Source: Serendipita indica DSM 11827
Taxonomy: Eukaryota; Basidiomycota; Agaricomycetes; Sebacinales; Serendipitaceae
Assembly (NCBI GenBank): GCA_910890315.1
Contig: CAJVGD010000006.1
Coordinates: 186,001-250,000, forward strand
DNA: 64,000 bases
Direction of reading: 5' to 3'
Notes under the pieces: model-generated
Databases searched by the model: none
What the model was told of the DNA's origin: nothing
What the model saw: the letters and a program-made list of their open reading frames with translations, nothing else
Part shown: piece after piece, positions 21,382 through 33,500 of the stretch
Numbering within the stretch: the first letter of the stretch is position 1
Layout of the letters: every line of letters begins with the position of its first letter
Position numbers and translations under genes: made by a program

Positions 21382-22366
21382 ATGGGAGAAGTGTTTTCTA
21401 AGCCGCTTCCTAGCTCAACAGATGTATATCCCGCCCATATCGCCTTCAGATAATCTGCTCTTACAACCTTACCTCAGGGAACCAAAGAAGAGCAGCTCGC
21501 CTTCCTTCTCAAAGGGGTGTCAGCCAAACTCGATAAAGATGAAGCGGATCTCCACGAGTACGTTTTATTTCTATTAACTGAGTGTTGAGTAAGCTCAGAG
21601 CTCATAGAATACTCCGACAACCGGACACGGCCGAGAAGAAGACGGTTTCACACATAATTCGTGCTCTGCCCTGGCATCGAGGGTATCACATGGACGTGAG
21701 CCAAAACGCACATCCTCATGCCTCCAATGTGCAATTACTGGCTGATATCATTCTAGGACGAAGCCATCTCAAGTGCTGTAAACGACTTCTTTGGTGAGGA
21801 TCCAAAGTCGCCGAGCAGCCCTCGATTGGGGTTCAGGATATGTATTATATGTTTTTACTCGAATATATTCATCGGCAAAGAAATTTGTCAGCACATCGCC
21901 GAGTACTCTCCCGGGAAACAATCAAGCCGGCGAGATTGAAGAGCAGAAATTATTCATGTATGTGGAGCATAACACTGTGATTCGGATTGACACGAGGGCT
22001 TGTGACGTTCTTGTCAAAGGCTTAATTAAAGCCAACGATGACACTTTACAGATGTGGAAATACAACTTCAGCCGCAAGGGCATCATTGCAGATGTGCAGA
22101 ATGTATTCGGCTGTGAGGATGAACTGAATTGGCTTAACTGGTTCTCTGACAAACTCTTGGATGTTCTCTGTAGTTCGGTCGTTGACCCTTCGACGCTAGA
22201 GATTAATGAGCTAGTATACCTTCTGAGCGAATTCCAGGGAGACAAGAATGTAGGTGACTACATTAATCAGCTCATCTCGCCATCTGCTCCCAGCTCAGGT
22301 CAACAGATGGCTCCTGCCCCTAAGGTAAGACAGGCTGTTGAGCAGACTGCAGGTAAAAATATTTAA
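21382..22366 (+). pseudogene. Unrecognised orphan gene, copy 1 (probably damaged)
   Basis: The exon chain mirrors copy 2: MGEVFSKPLPSSTD, intron, GTKEEQLAFLLKGVSAKLDK, intron, HRILRQPDTAEKKTVSH, intron, DEAISSAVNDFFGEDPKSP, then the long exon with PGNNQAGEIEEQKLFMYVEH and MWKYNFSRKGIIADVQN, SSVVDPSTLEINELVYLLSE, to the TAA near 22364. The last of these introns has lost its GT donor (ATATGT where copy 2 has a GTGAAT donor near 21837). Reading through gives an early stop, so the gene is probably broken or makes a shorter protein. No domain is recognised. The predicted start Met-Gly would suit N-myristoylation only poorly here because of the Glu at position 3. An intact relative elsewhere in the genome would settle the reading. 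Confidence 0.55.
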
Positions 22367-22592
22367 ATTATTCGAGATAAACATGAAATATCATGTCCTA
22401 GACTCTTGTTTAGCTCACTACCCACAAGGACGTCGTCCGAAATTCTGCGGCGTCTTTCAGCTTAAGTCCCATCAATAGAACACGATCCTGAACTCCATAG
22501 AACCGGAATGCAAATTATTGAGCATTTACGTGATGATTAACGCCTGCTATGTACAGGAGTTGACCGCTCGACAAACCCTGATACCCAGGCTA

Positions 22593-22907
22593 TCACCTCG
22601 TTCTACCGTAGGCATCGACAGGTTCTACTTGCTTTAAGTATTGCTGCATCTTTTTTACTCCATCCCATTGCCTGTCATGGGCCTTAAACTCTCCAAGCTC
22701 CGCCCAGAGATTGTCGTTCGCCTCCCCTAGTATGCCGACGATGAGCTCGAGCTGCTCTTGTTCCCAAAATAGTTTGGCATGAGTATGCTTGATGTCTTCT
22801 TGCTTGTAGGTCATAAACCTAGGCTCCTCAAAGCAGCCGCTCCAGCGAACCTTCGGACAGTCCTCCTCGATAGGAATCTCCAATACGATATGTGGATGTT
22901 GTATCAA
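22593..22907 (-). pseudogene. Duplicated 3' fragment of NUP133
   Basis: This stretch reads IVLEIPIEEDCPKVRWSGCF, EEPRFMTYKQEDIKHTHAKL and EQEQLELIVGILGEANDNLW. It aligns residue by residue with the last exon of the real NUP133 (VALEIPTEEELSERFGGSGY, EDIRHIHAELVREQELLEVI). Upstream sequence to about 22985 still resembles NUP133, after which the similarity stops, so the fragment has no 5' gene body and no start. It retains an open frame over about 100 codons despite divergence, which could be chance or weak constraint. It lies in the same orientation relative to the orphan gene as the real NUP133 end does. Confidence 0.8.
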
Positions 22908-22985
22908 ATTGGCAATAGATTGGCAGGTGCCAAGTGGTAGCCATCCTCTGACCTCCTCTAGGGAGGAAACCCGTGTGCATCATGA

Positions 22986-23404
22986 CGTAAAATGGTCGGT
23001 AAACTCGATGTTACGTTACTCATGCACATGCCACACACTTTCAGCGGATCAAGCGATTGCCTAACTTTGGATCTGGGGTGCGATCCAGGCGAGGTCGCGG
23101 CAACTTGAGCACTGAATGTAAAGATTCGGCTTTCACAGACTCTAAAGGCGGATTAGAGCTCCAATTTGGCCTTCTACACTCAAAGGGGATCCTTTTATTT
23201 CCAGTCGCCACATGTCATTCGCACCGGCACCATGACAAACCCCATAGTAGTGGACTTGAGTCGCGGCACTTTCAAATCTCCGCAACTGCATGCCAGCAGT
23301 GTGCCAGGACGGAGATTTATGAAATCCTAAGTGGTCAATCAGACGTATAAAAGCTTCTATAGAACGATGAGGCTCTTAGCTCATCCCACAGTCAAGTAAT
23401 AGTG
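22986..23404. other. Junction between the two duplication copies
   Basis: Holds the boundary after the NUP133 fragment and the upstream region of orphan-gene copy 2. The conserved left anchor of the duplication starts near 23262. No gene is supported here. Confidence 0.4.
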
Positions 23405-24504
23405 ATGGGCCAAGTCATTGCCAAAATACTGTCTGGTTCAGAAACTTCAAAAAAGGTGTATAAACGTGTCACTATCGCATAAACCTCCCTGACAAACTTT
23501 TCTTAGGAAACTAAAGAGCAGCTTGCTTTTCTTGTCAAAGCGGTATCGGCCAAACTCGATAAATATGAATCAGATCTCCACGAGTACGTATTTTTTGGGC
23601 TTGAGCATATAGTCAGCTTAGAAATCGTAGAATGTTCGAAGAACCTGAAACAGTTGAGAAGAAGATGGTCCCAGGGATTCGTGCTCTGCGCTGGGAGAGA
23701 GAGTATCGTGTGGGCGTGAGTCATAACGTACGTGTTCATGACTCCACTTTAAAGCTACATGCATAACCCACTCTAGGAAGAAGGGATCTCAGAGGCTGTG
23801 AACGACTTCTTTGGTGAGGATACAAAGTCGCCGAGCAATCCTCGGGCCGGATTCAAGGTGAATACTTACTCTCTGATGAAACCCCCTTTTTTTGAACTTC
23901 TAAAGAAACTTATCAATATCGCTTTGAGTAGCATTCTTGGGAACAACCAAGCGGGCGAGATTGAGGAGCAGAAATTCTTCATATATGTGGAACATAATGC
24001 CGTGATCCGGATTGACATGAAGGTCTGTGACGTGTGTATCAGGTCTTAAACACGATGTTGACACTTTATAGATGTGGAAATACAACTTCAGCAGCTCGGA
24101 TATTATCGCAGAGCAGCAGAATGTATTTGGCTGTAAAATTTCACCTCTAGCACCTATACCGGCATTCTGACGAACTTCTAGATATTCTGTGCACTTCGGT
24201 CGTAGACACCTCGACGCTAAAGATCGACGAGTTGGTCTATCTTCTGAGCGAATACAGAGGAGATGCAGACGTAGAGGCTTATATGGACAAGCTCATTGCA
24301 ATATGGACCAAGATGGACAACGTTCAAGAGATGCTCATCTCCCGCAGTCCGCTCGCAATCAGTTACCGAAGCGCAAACTTCCAGAATGCCGCATTAAATC
24401 GTCACAAAGCCATCACGCCACCCGCTTCCAGTTCAAATCATCAGGTAGTTCCTGCGCCTAAGCCGACACAGGTAGTTGAACATCCCGCGGGCGAGCACAA
24501 TTGA
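23405..24504 (+). pseudogene. Unrecognised orphan gene, copy 2 (probably damaged)
   Basis: Exons read MGQVIAKILSGSETSKK, then after intron 23455-23507 ETKEQLAFLVKAVSAKLDKY, then NRRMFEEPETVEKKMVPGIR, then EEGISEAVNDFFGEDTKSP with a proper GTGAAT donor, then GNNQAGEIEEQKFFIYVEHN. Downstream, a segment that is coding in copy 1 carries a stop here but could be spliced out in frame (about 24023-24071). After VFGC the frame is lost over about 40 bases before ELLDILCTSVVDTSTLKIDE resumes, ending at 24504. The N-terminus MGQVIAK fits the N-myristoylation pattern. C-terminal residues are Pro/Gln-rich. Function unknown; probably a pseudogene or a misread exon pattern. Confidence 0.5.
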
Positions 24505-25089
24505 AGTACCCGAGCCAATATATGCTTCTTCATTACCGTCCACAATATCGTCATCCAAACATGAATCCCATCCATTGAACAAAGCTGGAAACTTGCAGCT
24601 TAAGCGATTCGCCTGGAAGATAAGTCCGAGTCAACCGAAGAAACTATCGCTAGTCGTAGTGGACCATGCATCTAGGCTCACCGAATATGACTTTGTCAGT
24701 ACTATATTCGCCTCACTAGTCTTGCTCACAACCCAGGAGTGAGTTTGAAAGCAAGCTTTTACAGTAGTCCCGCAGGAACACGTCATTGCTCAAGTGAATA
24801 TCATATAATCATTCTTTTCTTTTTCTTTATTATTCGAGACCACGCACGGCAAGCTCTAAATCTCTGAGCACCAGACAGTAATAGTTTCGTGTGGAGCACG
24901 AAGGAAACGTTGTCGTTGCTTTGGAAAATTGATGGAAGACTTTTATTCGGGGACGTCTCTCGGCTTGTGTCTCATCGACACGACAGAATACAAAATCTAA
25001 GCGGGGAGTATATAACCTTGAACGCCATAGAGACACGAGCATTGCGCGAGTACTTGATATTAACGCTTGCTATTTACAGGAATCGGTCG
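24505..25089. other. Spacer between orphan-gene copy 2 and NUP133 stop
   Basis: Contains a T-rich tract (CTTTTTCTTT near 24820) and an ATTATTCGAG motif shared with copy 1. The first 300 bases have no counterpart in copy 1. It must hold the NUP133 3' UTR and terminator. No gene is supported. Confidence 0.4.
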
Positions 25090-28000
25090 CTAGTCAACTT
25101 CGATACCCAGGCTATTGCCTCGTTCTACGGTAGGTACCGAGAGGTTTCCGCCTGCACTGAGCATAGCCGTATCCTCTTGTACTCCATCCCGCTGTCTGTC
25201 CTGGGTCTCAAGGTCTGCAACTTCCTGCCAGAGACCACCATCCTCCAGTATGCCAACGATGACCTCGAGCAGTTCTTGTTCCCGAACTAGTTCGGCATGA
25301 ATGTGCCTAATGTCTTCTGCGCTGTAGGCCACGAACCCAGGCTCTCCAAAGTAACCGCTCCCACCGAACCTTTCGGACAGTTCCTCCTCAGTAGGAATCT
25401 CCAAAGCGACGTTTGGACGGCGTATCAAATCGGAGATAGACTGGGTGTCCAGCATAGTGGCCAAACCGCCGGTGTAAATGTCATGCAATGCCGAGTAGAG
25501 AGCAGTCGAGCGCAGACGATCCTCGACCTCTGTGTCCGAATATGAACGAGTGTCCCTAAGACTCTCCCAGTCGTCACATAAGTAGATTCTCCGCCAAAGA
25601 GTCTTTATCGCCGCTTCCCGGCGAGAGTCAGGTAAGAACTGTCGAGATATCAGTCAAGCCGCGGGTCCCAAACCAACGTACCCGTGACTCATAGATTAGG
25701 TGGAGACCGACAGCATGTCCTATAGACTCTGGACGCACATCTCCCAGCCCAATAAGATCCAATGTGTCGTCAAGCGATATTCTCCGTTCTCCGACGAGAT
25801 TTCCCACCAATCTCTTGAAGAGTTCGATACTTTCCCTCCTTCCCCACTTGCTGAGGCGAGTCGTCACACGCTCGGTGATCGCTACGGCTTTCGACAGCAC
25901 CTCCACATTCTTTGATCCTACTTCGGAGATAGGAATGTCCACGGTGGGATCAAAGTCGGAGATGGTGCGAAGAAGGTCATTTCGTAGCTTTTGTTGAACA
26001 TCGACGAGGTCCAGCAGCTCGTCATACATTCGTATAGGTTCCTCGATGTCTTGTGAGGTTTCGGCATCTTGGAATTCGACAAGTTCGCATAGTTTCCCCA
26101 AAGAGAGAAGAAATTTGGATGGGCCGAGTCGAGGTTCCGATTGGGATATCGTCAACAACGTGGTCGACGCGGCCGTAAACTCTTGCTTCCCAAGAAGGTG
26201 AAGCCAGGAGAGGCCTGGATATTCATAGGTTGCGAAGAAAGCCTCTACATAGTCAGCGTTCTTTCCAGTTTCCTTGAATATCTCGCCGGCGTGACCTGTC
26301 AACGTCAGCAAATAAAATCAATATCGACAAGATACTCACCATGCTCGATCCACCAATGATAGAGTTCAAAGGCGAAGTCTTGCTTGAATCTGTCCAGATA
26401 GTATCCAAGTCGTCGACCCAGGGCGGCTTTGTCAATAGAGCCTATGCCATCGCTGCCAACTGGGCGGCGATCTTTGGAGGCGACCTGATAGCACAACTCT
26501 GTGATCGCTCTGAAGTCCATGAAATCTTCGGCTAGTTTGAACGCGTGCGCTTCCGCACGATGTTGTACTGCACACAGTGAGCGTGATCGTCTCCCTTGGC
26601 TAATCGCACGTACCCAGCTGACTCCAGAGTTTCCGCCTGACGGAAGTGAAGGCCTCTTGAAGAACTGCACCATTCCCGTCCTGCTTCTGGCTGGCTGCAA
26701 GGACTTGTTCTTTATAACCCTCGCATATCACTGTTGCCAACCCTTGCATGACATCCTTGGCCTCCGAGACCACGGAGCTATCAGTCGTTCGGCCGCATTG
26801 GTCAAAGAGGAACACGGTTGCTTCAAGAATCCGAGTCTCGGCTGTCCAGGGTATCGCCAACGGCTTCTCTGGATCCAAACCGTATAATCTGATTCTCGAA
26901 CTGCGAAACTGCAGCGCAGACTCAAGCAAGACCTGGAGATGATGAGTCATTTACTTGGCGTTACAGAGGTATACCCACAAGGGCGAGTCGACTAGCTTGA
27001 ATTGCTGCAGTTGGCCAGCTGTTGGACCTTTCAAAACTTCCAACGACACTCTTGACTACTTTGACGGCACAAGGAACAAGTTCGCCAATGTCTTCGACTC
27101 GGACTTTGAAGAAGAGCCGAACTTGATCAACATAGCTAGTCTCCACATCCTCCTTTGCGACATCCGGCTCAACAGTGGTGAGTTTTCTCCAATTGTTGAT
27201 GTAGCCTTCACCCTCAGGGGGATCGTCTGCAACCTCCATCGTGGACTCAGGACTATGAAGTGCACCTTCCAGAAGCAAACCAGAGCGTGTACGCGCATGG
27301 GGCCAAGTTGTCCCTCGGTCGTCCTCCACTTCCTGGAACATTTCTACAGCCTGGACGAGCATATTGTGACTTCGCTCGACACCACGTGATCCCAGGCCAG
27401 CCGCAGTCGACGGTCCTTGATAACGAGTGCCGTCGTACCACGTCCATACCCCCTGAGCAGCAGCAATCTGCTCTGCATGAGTGGCGAGAGTATGACGAAG
27501 CGTTGCGTTTAGTAGGTAAAGAGCGCCATTTTCGTTTATGAACTGGATTAACCATTCGAGGCGAGCTGCTCGGTCTACCAGTTGAGTCGTCAAGCTCAGC
27601 TGGCGCTTGATGAGATTGGGATCTAGAGGGCTTGTAAGATTGACCGCCATGGCAGGTAGCTGACCTACTTGACCGGATGGCTTCGGTGCTGATTTGTGAG
27701 GCTGCCATCATCAAATGACCCGCATTGACATTGGATGAGAACCTGAAAGAAAACGGGTTCTATCAGGAGCAAATATCAGCAAATACTTGGCACTTCTGAT
27801 CCGATATCTAACCTCTGGTACGGGTCCATAGAGGACTGCTTGCTCCATGACCGAGCGTATTTGGTTTGTGCCACCAGATCTTACGCAGTCAGTTGATGGA
27901 ATTTTGTTGAAGTAAACTCACTGTTCATCTACTTTGACGATTTTCTCAAAGTCCAGATTGACAGTGACAACTCCCATGGAAGTTATATAGGCAATCTCTC

Positions 28001-30365
28001 CCATCAAAATGACTGGTTGCTCAACGATCGGTCGCATTTGGGATCTACTGTGTGAGCGACTGAAAGAGCCTGTGCTGCCGTGTGCGGAACCAGAATATGG
28101 ATGATTCACTGGGAATGACCTCGAGTTGCTGACAATACCAAATCCGACGGAGCGAGGGAAGGGATTGGAGTTTTTCAGGAAAAGATGGTCCCTGAACGGG
28201 TAATCTGTATGGTTGTTGATACCCCAGCAGAATTTAGTCAATTGAATACTCACCGAGAGCTGAAAAGACCATGCCTCCTTTGAACAACACTGCAAGTAGG
28301 ATCATGGGTTTGCTCTGTGTCACAAAGTGGGAATCGTCTTGGTCGTCAGCTTCTCGTTCGAGGCCGGTATGGAAAGCGAGCATCTTTGGAGCAAACCATC
28401 CTTGCTTTGAGCCATGAGCACCGGTAACCTCGACACCCAAGTTGACGCCGCGTCCTAGTCCGGAGACAGTCATGCCTTTAGGCCTTCCGACGTCGGAATA
28501 TGGTAGTACCACGGGTTTCTCAAAACGTAAGATTGGCTCTTGCAGTTTGACGGAATCTGGCTGAGTACCGGAAATGCCTTGCGCTCCCACAAAGCGGCAA
28601 ACCATTGTCGCATATGAACGCTCTTCCCGCCTCGGATTACTCCCGGACTCTGTATTTGGTCCTCGCCAACTGATGCTACTTGGTCCTTGCGCAGATGAAG
28701 GCGCATAAAAGGAAACGAGAATAACAGGAACGAGTTCCTCCCCGCCCAGACGATCGTCCGTCTGCATTTCCTCGTCGTCCCTCGAACCATCGTCTGATGG
28801 CTCACGTGGGTCAACAGGATTAACCTTCATCCTGACCAGGATAATATCCAGCAGCTCCACGCCCAGCGCAAGGATGCGTCGCTCCCTTCGCTCCATTTGC
28901 ATTGGGAGACTCCCAGCCAGGTTGACATCGGTATCCGGTGCTTCAGAGTAGACATCTGCGCCAGTCTCTTCTGAAGTCTCCTCCATGCCGTAAAATTCCA
29001 AGAGCTTGTCCTGTACCGCTGTGAGCATGTCGGCCTTGCATATCAAGCGCTCTACAGTCGGCACACTGCTCGTCGAGGCATGCGCTAGGCTATCTGTGAG
29101 ACGCCAAACGGCCAGATTCGTTGCCGAAAGTGCCCATACGTCGACACCATCGTCTTCGAGCCCTCCTAGAGCGAGGCTCATGATACCATCGCCGCTATCT
29201 GCGGGAATTGCGGCAGCGGGCGATGCTTTGGAGGCATTGCTTGAGGAAGCGTTGAAGAGAGGGACTGGTGGAGTCGAGCCGAAGCCAAATAGGTTGGATA
29301 GGATACTACTGGTCCTCTGTGGCTTGACAACAATCTCCTTGAACGAAATGGACCAGTCGCCATCACCCTTTCGAATAACTGAGATGCGAAAGAGTCGCCC
29401 GCTCGAGGTTCCGGCGACGACCTCTGGATTGGTAAGGCCTGTAGCTGTCCGTTAGTGTGTCTTTGCGACATTGAATGTTCAACCACCTTGTGTGTAACGA
29501 TTCTTTGGGTGAGTAAGAGTAGGTAAGAGTCCCTCTGCAGCAGAAATGCTCTCCCGTTTGTAGATGGGCAATTTGGCTTCTATGAAGCGGTCTCCGCCGG
29601 CCAAACCGTGGAATATCGACGTCCAGAATCGAACATAGCCGGTAGGAGAAACGAGGATCAGTGCAGGCTCGTTTGCGGGGTTTGATGGCAATGTGACAAA
29701 GGTCACGTAGGGGGGAGAAACCTCTGGTTGATGGCTACCAGGAGATGCCAGGATGTGAACTGTGGGTGGAACAGGCGGATTTCGCTAGAGCTTCGGTCAA
29801 TTAAAGTCAGAAAAGAGGCAAAAGACCAACGTTGTGCTTCCAGATCCAAGTATTGCGGCCAGAGGCCATCCAAGAGTACCCTGTAGCAGTATCATATCCT
29901 CCTATATACGTTTCCCTCCACGCATCTTGACAAGGACTTGAATACGGCTCTTTACAAACGCGAACGATACGCACTGTCCATACCCATAGCCTTGAGAATC
30001 TCCAGGGGTAGTCCCTCATGAAAAGATGCCGTAATCTCCTCCGACTTTGCAAATGTCCTTCCTCGTTCGCCAACAAGACGGCCCGCAGCGTGGTAGCCGC
30101 TCCTTTTCGACGAGGTAAAGCTCACATCGGCGTCACCATCAATGGCGGTGCCCTCACGCGAGATATCCATTGCAGCTTGGTTTCCTGAAGCGATAGGGCT
30201 CGTCGGAGTCTCGATGGCGTCGCGGAACCTGCCCTTGGCACGGCCCAACACGAGCGTGCCTTTTGCGACTGGGAGTCCACTGCCCATTCCACTTGCTGGT
30301 GTGCCAGATCGAGGTGTCCCGCGCGCGGAAATGCGCCCTCTGGGGCCCAGTCGCGGCGAGTTCAT
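25090..30365 (-). CDS. NUP133: Nucleoporin Nup133 (Y-complex)
   Basis: Structural subunit of the Nup107-160/Nup84 Y-complex of the nuclear pore. The start MNSPRLGPRGRISARGTPRS at 30365 opens a disordered basic segment. The N-terminal beta-propeller follows (GYSWMASGRNTWIWKHNVG, ALILVSPTGYVRFWTSI, LTNPEVVAGTSSGRLFRISV, VDVWALSATNLAVWRL). The C-terminal helical stack contains ESALQFRSSRIRLYGLDPEK with a PWT segment, HAFKLAEDFMDFRAITELCY and FAFELYHWWIEHG. An intron at about 25640-25682 joins YESR to FLPDSRREAAIKTLWRRIYL, a typical Nup133 closing motif, followed by DDWESLRDTRSYSDTE. Roughly 1,400 residues with many introns. The final exon is the part copied at 22593-22907. Start is 188 bases downstream of the RING gene's stop on the same strand. 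Confidence 0.85.
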
Positions 30366-30552
30366 CGTTTTGTGACGGTCAAGACCAAGTCGTACTCGCG
30401 TTGCTTTTTGTTTGGTCAAGGCGTGCCTTCTTCAGTTTTTGGCCTTTACACGAATCGAAAAGTATTCTATTCTTTCGGGATATGGTTCTTGCCTATATAC
30501 ATTTGTGGTTCACATGGAAGCATACTCGGTCAATGGCCATTTTTTACAATGT

Positions 30553-33500
30553 TCAATAACGAAGCCTAAGATCCGATGTTTCTCTCAATGCTTGTGCAAG
30601 AGGACCCCGGATGAAGCGAGCAGACGTTTCAGTGGTCGTGGTGTGCGTGGCCATTGTCGGACCAGCGTGAAGGGCAAACGAAGGCTCGGGGGATGGTGGA
30701 GAGAATCCAGGCCATGGGTCATCATACTCTCCCAGAGTAGGGGCAGGTCGACTAATGCGACGAGGTGCACGATCGCGCCTACTTTGTCGAGCGAGATCTG
30801 CTCCTTGCTCTACGGAGATGTCCTCTGTCATACGGCGGCGAGCTGCAGAGCGACGAGGTGTAACGGTCGATGGACCCGGCTGTGCAGCTGTCGTCTCGTC
30901 CCAAATGCGCTGAATCACAGCATCACGGGCACGGGGCCGTGGCAGAAATGAAGGACGACGAGCAGGTGAACTCTCTGAACGTGGCGCTCCCTCGACGGTT
31001 TCTCGACAGACTGGGCACGTCTTTGCCGACTTGAGCCATTCCTATATGACCAGTAAGTCACACTATTGTAGATGTGAGGAAAGACAAATACCTTGACGCA
31101 ATCCTTGTGATAAAAGTGTGAGCATCGAGGCAGCTTCATGCAAGCATCTTCGGGCTGATAATCTTCCAAGCAAATGGCGCAATTGCCATTGTCTCCCACA
31201 ACTTTCTCAGTAGCCCCCTCGGAAAACTCCTTGTAAGTGCCAGACGGCAGCTCTTCCAAACTCTTTTGTGAACACCCTCGTTTGACCGGCCCAACGTGCT
31301 GCGTCAACGCCATGAGTGCCTCATAAGAGTCATCGAAATCATCGTCGAGCTAAGATGAGATCAGTTTTCTGAAACTGGACGCGGGTGTTGTCATTGTACT
31401 CACGACATAATCACCCATTACTCGCATGCGGTGAGTAACGTGGCTTAAGGTGACCGTTCTGAGAGGTCGACGACGAGTACGAGCTGCAGATCTCCTAGAC
31501 ACCGTAGAATGCGTTGGCTCCTCCTCCACACCGATACTCGGTACCACCAAAAACTCATCTTCCATGCCAAACCAAGCCTCTCCAAGCAATCTAGAGAGTC
31601 TTCCTTGGTCAGGACTTTCGTCCCTTCGGGGACGAGTCCAAGGGCGCGGGTCAGTCGACCAGTCGAATGGATCGTGGGGAGCAGCTGGTGGGGAATCTTG
31701 CACGGGCGGAGGTGTCGGGAATGGGTTCCCATAGTAGGAATTTGGTTCTGGACGCGTATATATATCGATAGGTGTCTGTGGTCGGAGTGCATTCCATGTA
31801 GGCCGAGGAGGAACAGGCCGCTGAGCGCGTGAACGAGCGGGCTGCGAATGCTCCACCGGAGAACTGAGATCTTCCTGAGACGGCAAGATAGGTGCGGGAA
31901 TGATGGGGTGGTCATAGAACCCAGATCCACCTCGTTCCCTTCCTTGCCTCGGCCCACGGATCTCGCTATGGCTGGACACAATGTCCCTCATTGAAGGATG
32001 GTCGTAGAATGAACCGTTTGTCGTCGGGAATGGATCGAGTGTCTCGATGGTTTCAGGGCGGCCAGATGGCCGTGAGGTCTCTACCCAAGATTCGACCCTC
32101 TCTGCTCGCCTGTTTCTGAGGTCCCTATTGCCACTAGTTCCAGAACCGGAGCCATGCGCCACGTTGCGTGATCCTTCGCTGGCAGAGCGGGAGTGGGATA
32201 GTCCAGCCCGGCTTCCTTCCCCAACACCACTGGTGCGACGAGTATATCGGTCTAGCAATGACTGTATACCCGAAAGTCGAGAGCCGCTAGACGTTTGAGG
32301 AGGTGGCGGACTGTGGAGGCGGCGCGGTGCGTCCTCTTGAAAACGAACGCTGCGAGCTTGCACGTTGGATAGTGTCGGTCGTGGAGGTGGGACAGGCGGA
32401 AGAGCAGGTAGGTCCCAGTACTGAGGTCGAGAAGTCGGATTTTGATCCCATGACTCGCTGGTCGAGTATTCAGTAGGATGATGAGGGCGCTGCTTCCTTG
32501 CCCGAAGCGGGAGGACCTGGAGAGCGTCGAAGTGGCAGCTGGGGCTGGATCGTGGTATATCTGAGGCTCAGGAAATTCCCAAGGAGAAGGCGGAACCACC
32601 GACGGAGTTGTAGCCGGCTGGGAGGTGGAATGGACTTGGGAAAGTGACCAGTAGTTCGGTGACGGTAGGGACTCGTGGTAGTCGTTATCTACTGATCCGG
32701 CGAAAGGATCCCATTCCCCGTTCGATGAGTGCCTGGGGCGTGACAAGCGCGTCTGATCAAGAGACTCGCCCGCACTTGGTGCAGTTCGGTGGTATGTGGA
32801 GACCTCCGGTACTTCTTGCAAGCCCCTATGGGTCACGGCGGGGGCATTGGAGCTGACAGCGTCGGATTGCGGGATGCGGAATAGCTCCATTGAGTTGGCC
32901 ACCAGGAACCAGCCGAGGTATCGGTATTGGTGTTAGCTTGGGCTGGCTGGGATCGAACTTCGTGAAGAGCCCATTCCATGGGAGACGGGATGGAACTATC
33001 AGAGTCTGATTGAGAATAGAACAGCCTGGATTCTTGAGCCTGGTTGTTTGCAAGGTTTGCGCCTGGATTGGTCATCCTCTCCATGGGCTGTGGCAGCTCG
33101 CTTGTTAAGAGGGATGAACTATACGATTGATTGGCTCCGTCGGTATCCAATCTCAAACTCCTGGAAGACCGAGGTCGAGTTGACGAGACGTCCGGCGCAT
33201 ACTCTTGCAGAGGCGCCGTCAGATTCCAGCCTGGCTCGGTGTTTGTGGTAATGGTATTATTTGCGGCAGCATCGTCCGGAAACCAGGACATGCGATTTGT
33301 CCTGTAATCGGCCATGGGCTCAAAGGAATCCTCGAAGTCAAGGAGAGAGTGTGATAAGATGCGTGACAAAGAGTCACGAGCGGTGCCCAGACTGGATTGC
33401 GCATTGGAAGCGCGAGCGGCATTGGTCGATTCGAGCTCAGGACGGTCAGTTTGACTCATCCAGAGGGCGTGGTCCTGGTCGACATGGGCCATGGAAGTAC

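Larger units (their letters stand above)
21237..22985. repeat. Copy 1 of a diverged tandem segmental duplication
   Basis: Aligns with 23262-25500. The shared left anchor is CGCGGCACTTTCAAATCTCC at 21239 and 23264. Further shared anchors are the exons of the orphan gene, the ATTATTCGAG motif after it, and the NUP133 3' exon in reverse orientation. Identity looks like 65-80% with indels; copy 2 carries about 300 extra bases between the orphan gene and NUP133. The outer limits are approximate: weak similarity may extend left towards 21000. Confidence 0.7.
23262..25500. repeat. Copy 2 (parental side) of the segmental duplication
   Basis: Counterpart of 21237-22985. It contains orphan-gene copy 2 and runs into the last exon of the intact NUP133 gene, so this is the arrangement from which copy 1 was derived. 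Compared with copy 1 it has about 300 extra bases at roughly 24505-24820. Confidence 0.7.

Noticed and set aside
32460-32530. Frame change in the RING gene suggesting two genes
   Set aside because: A 59-base intron (GTCCTC donor, GACCAG acceptor) resolves it in frame; the neighbouring change near 32847-32896 also fits an intron.
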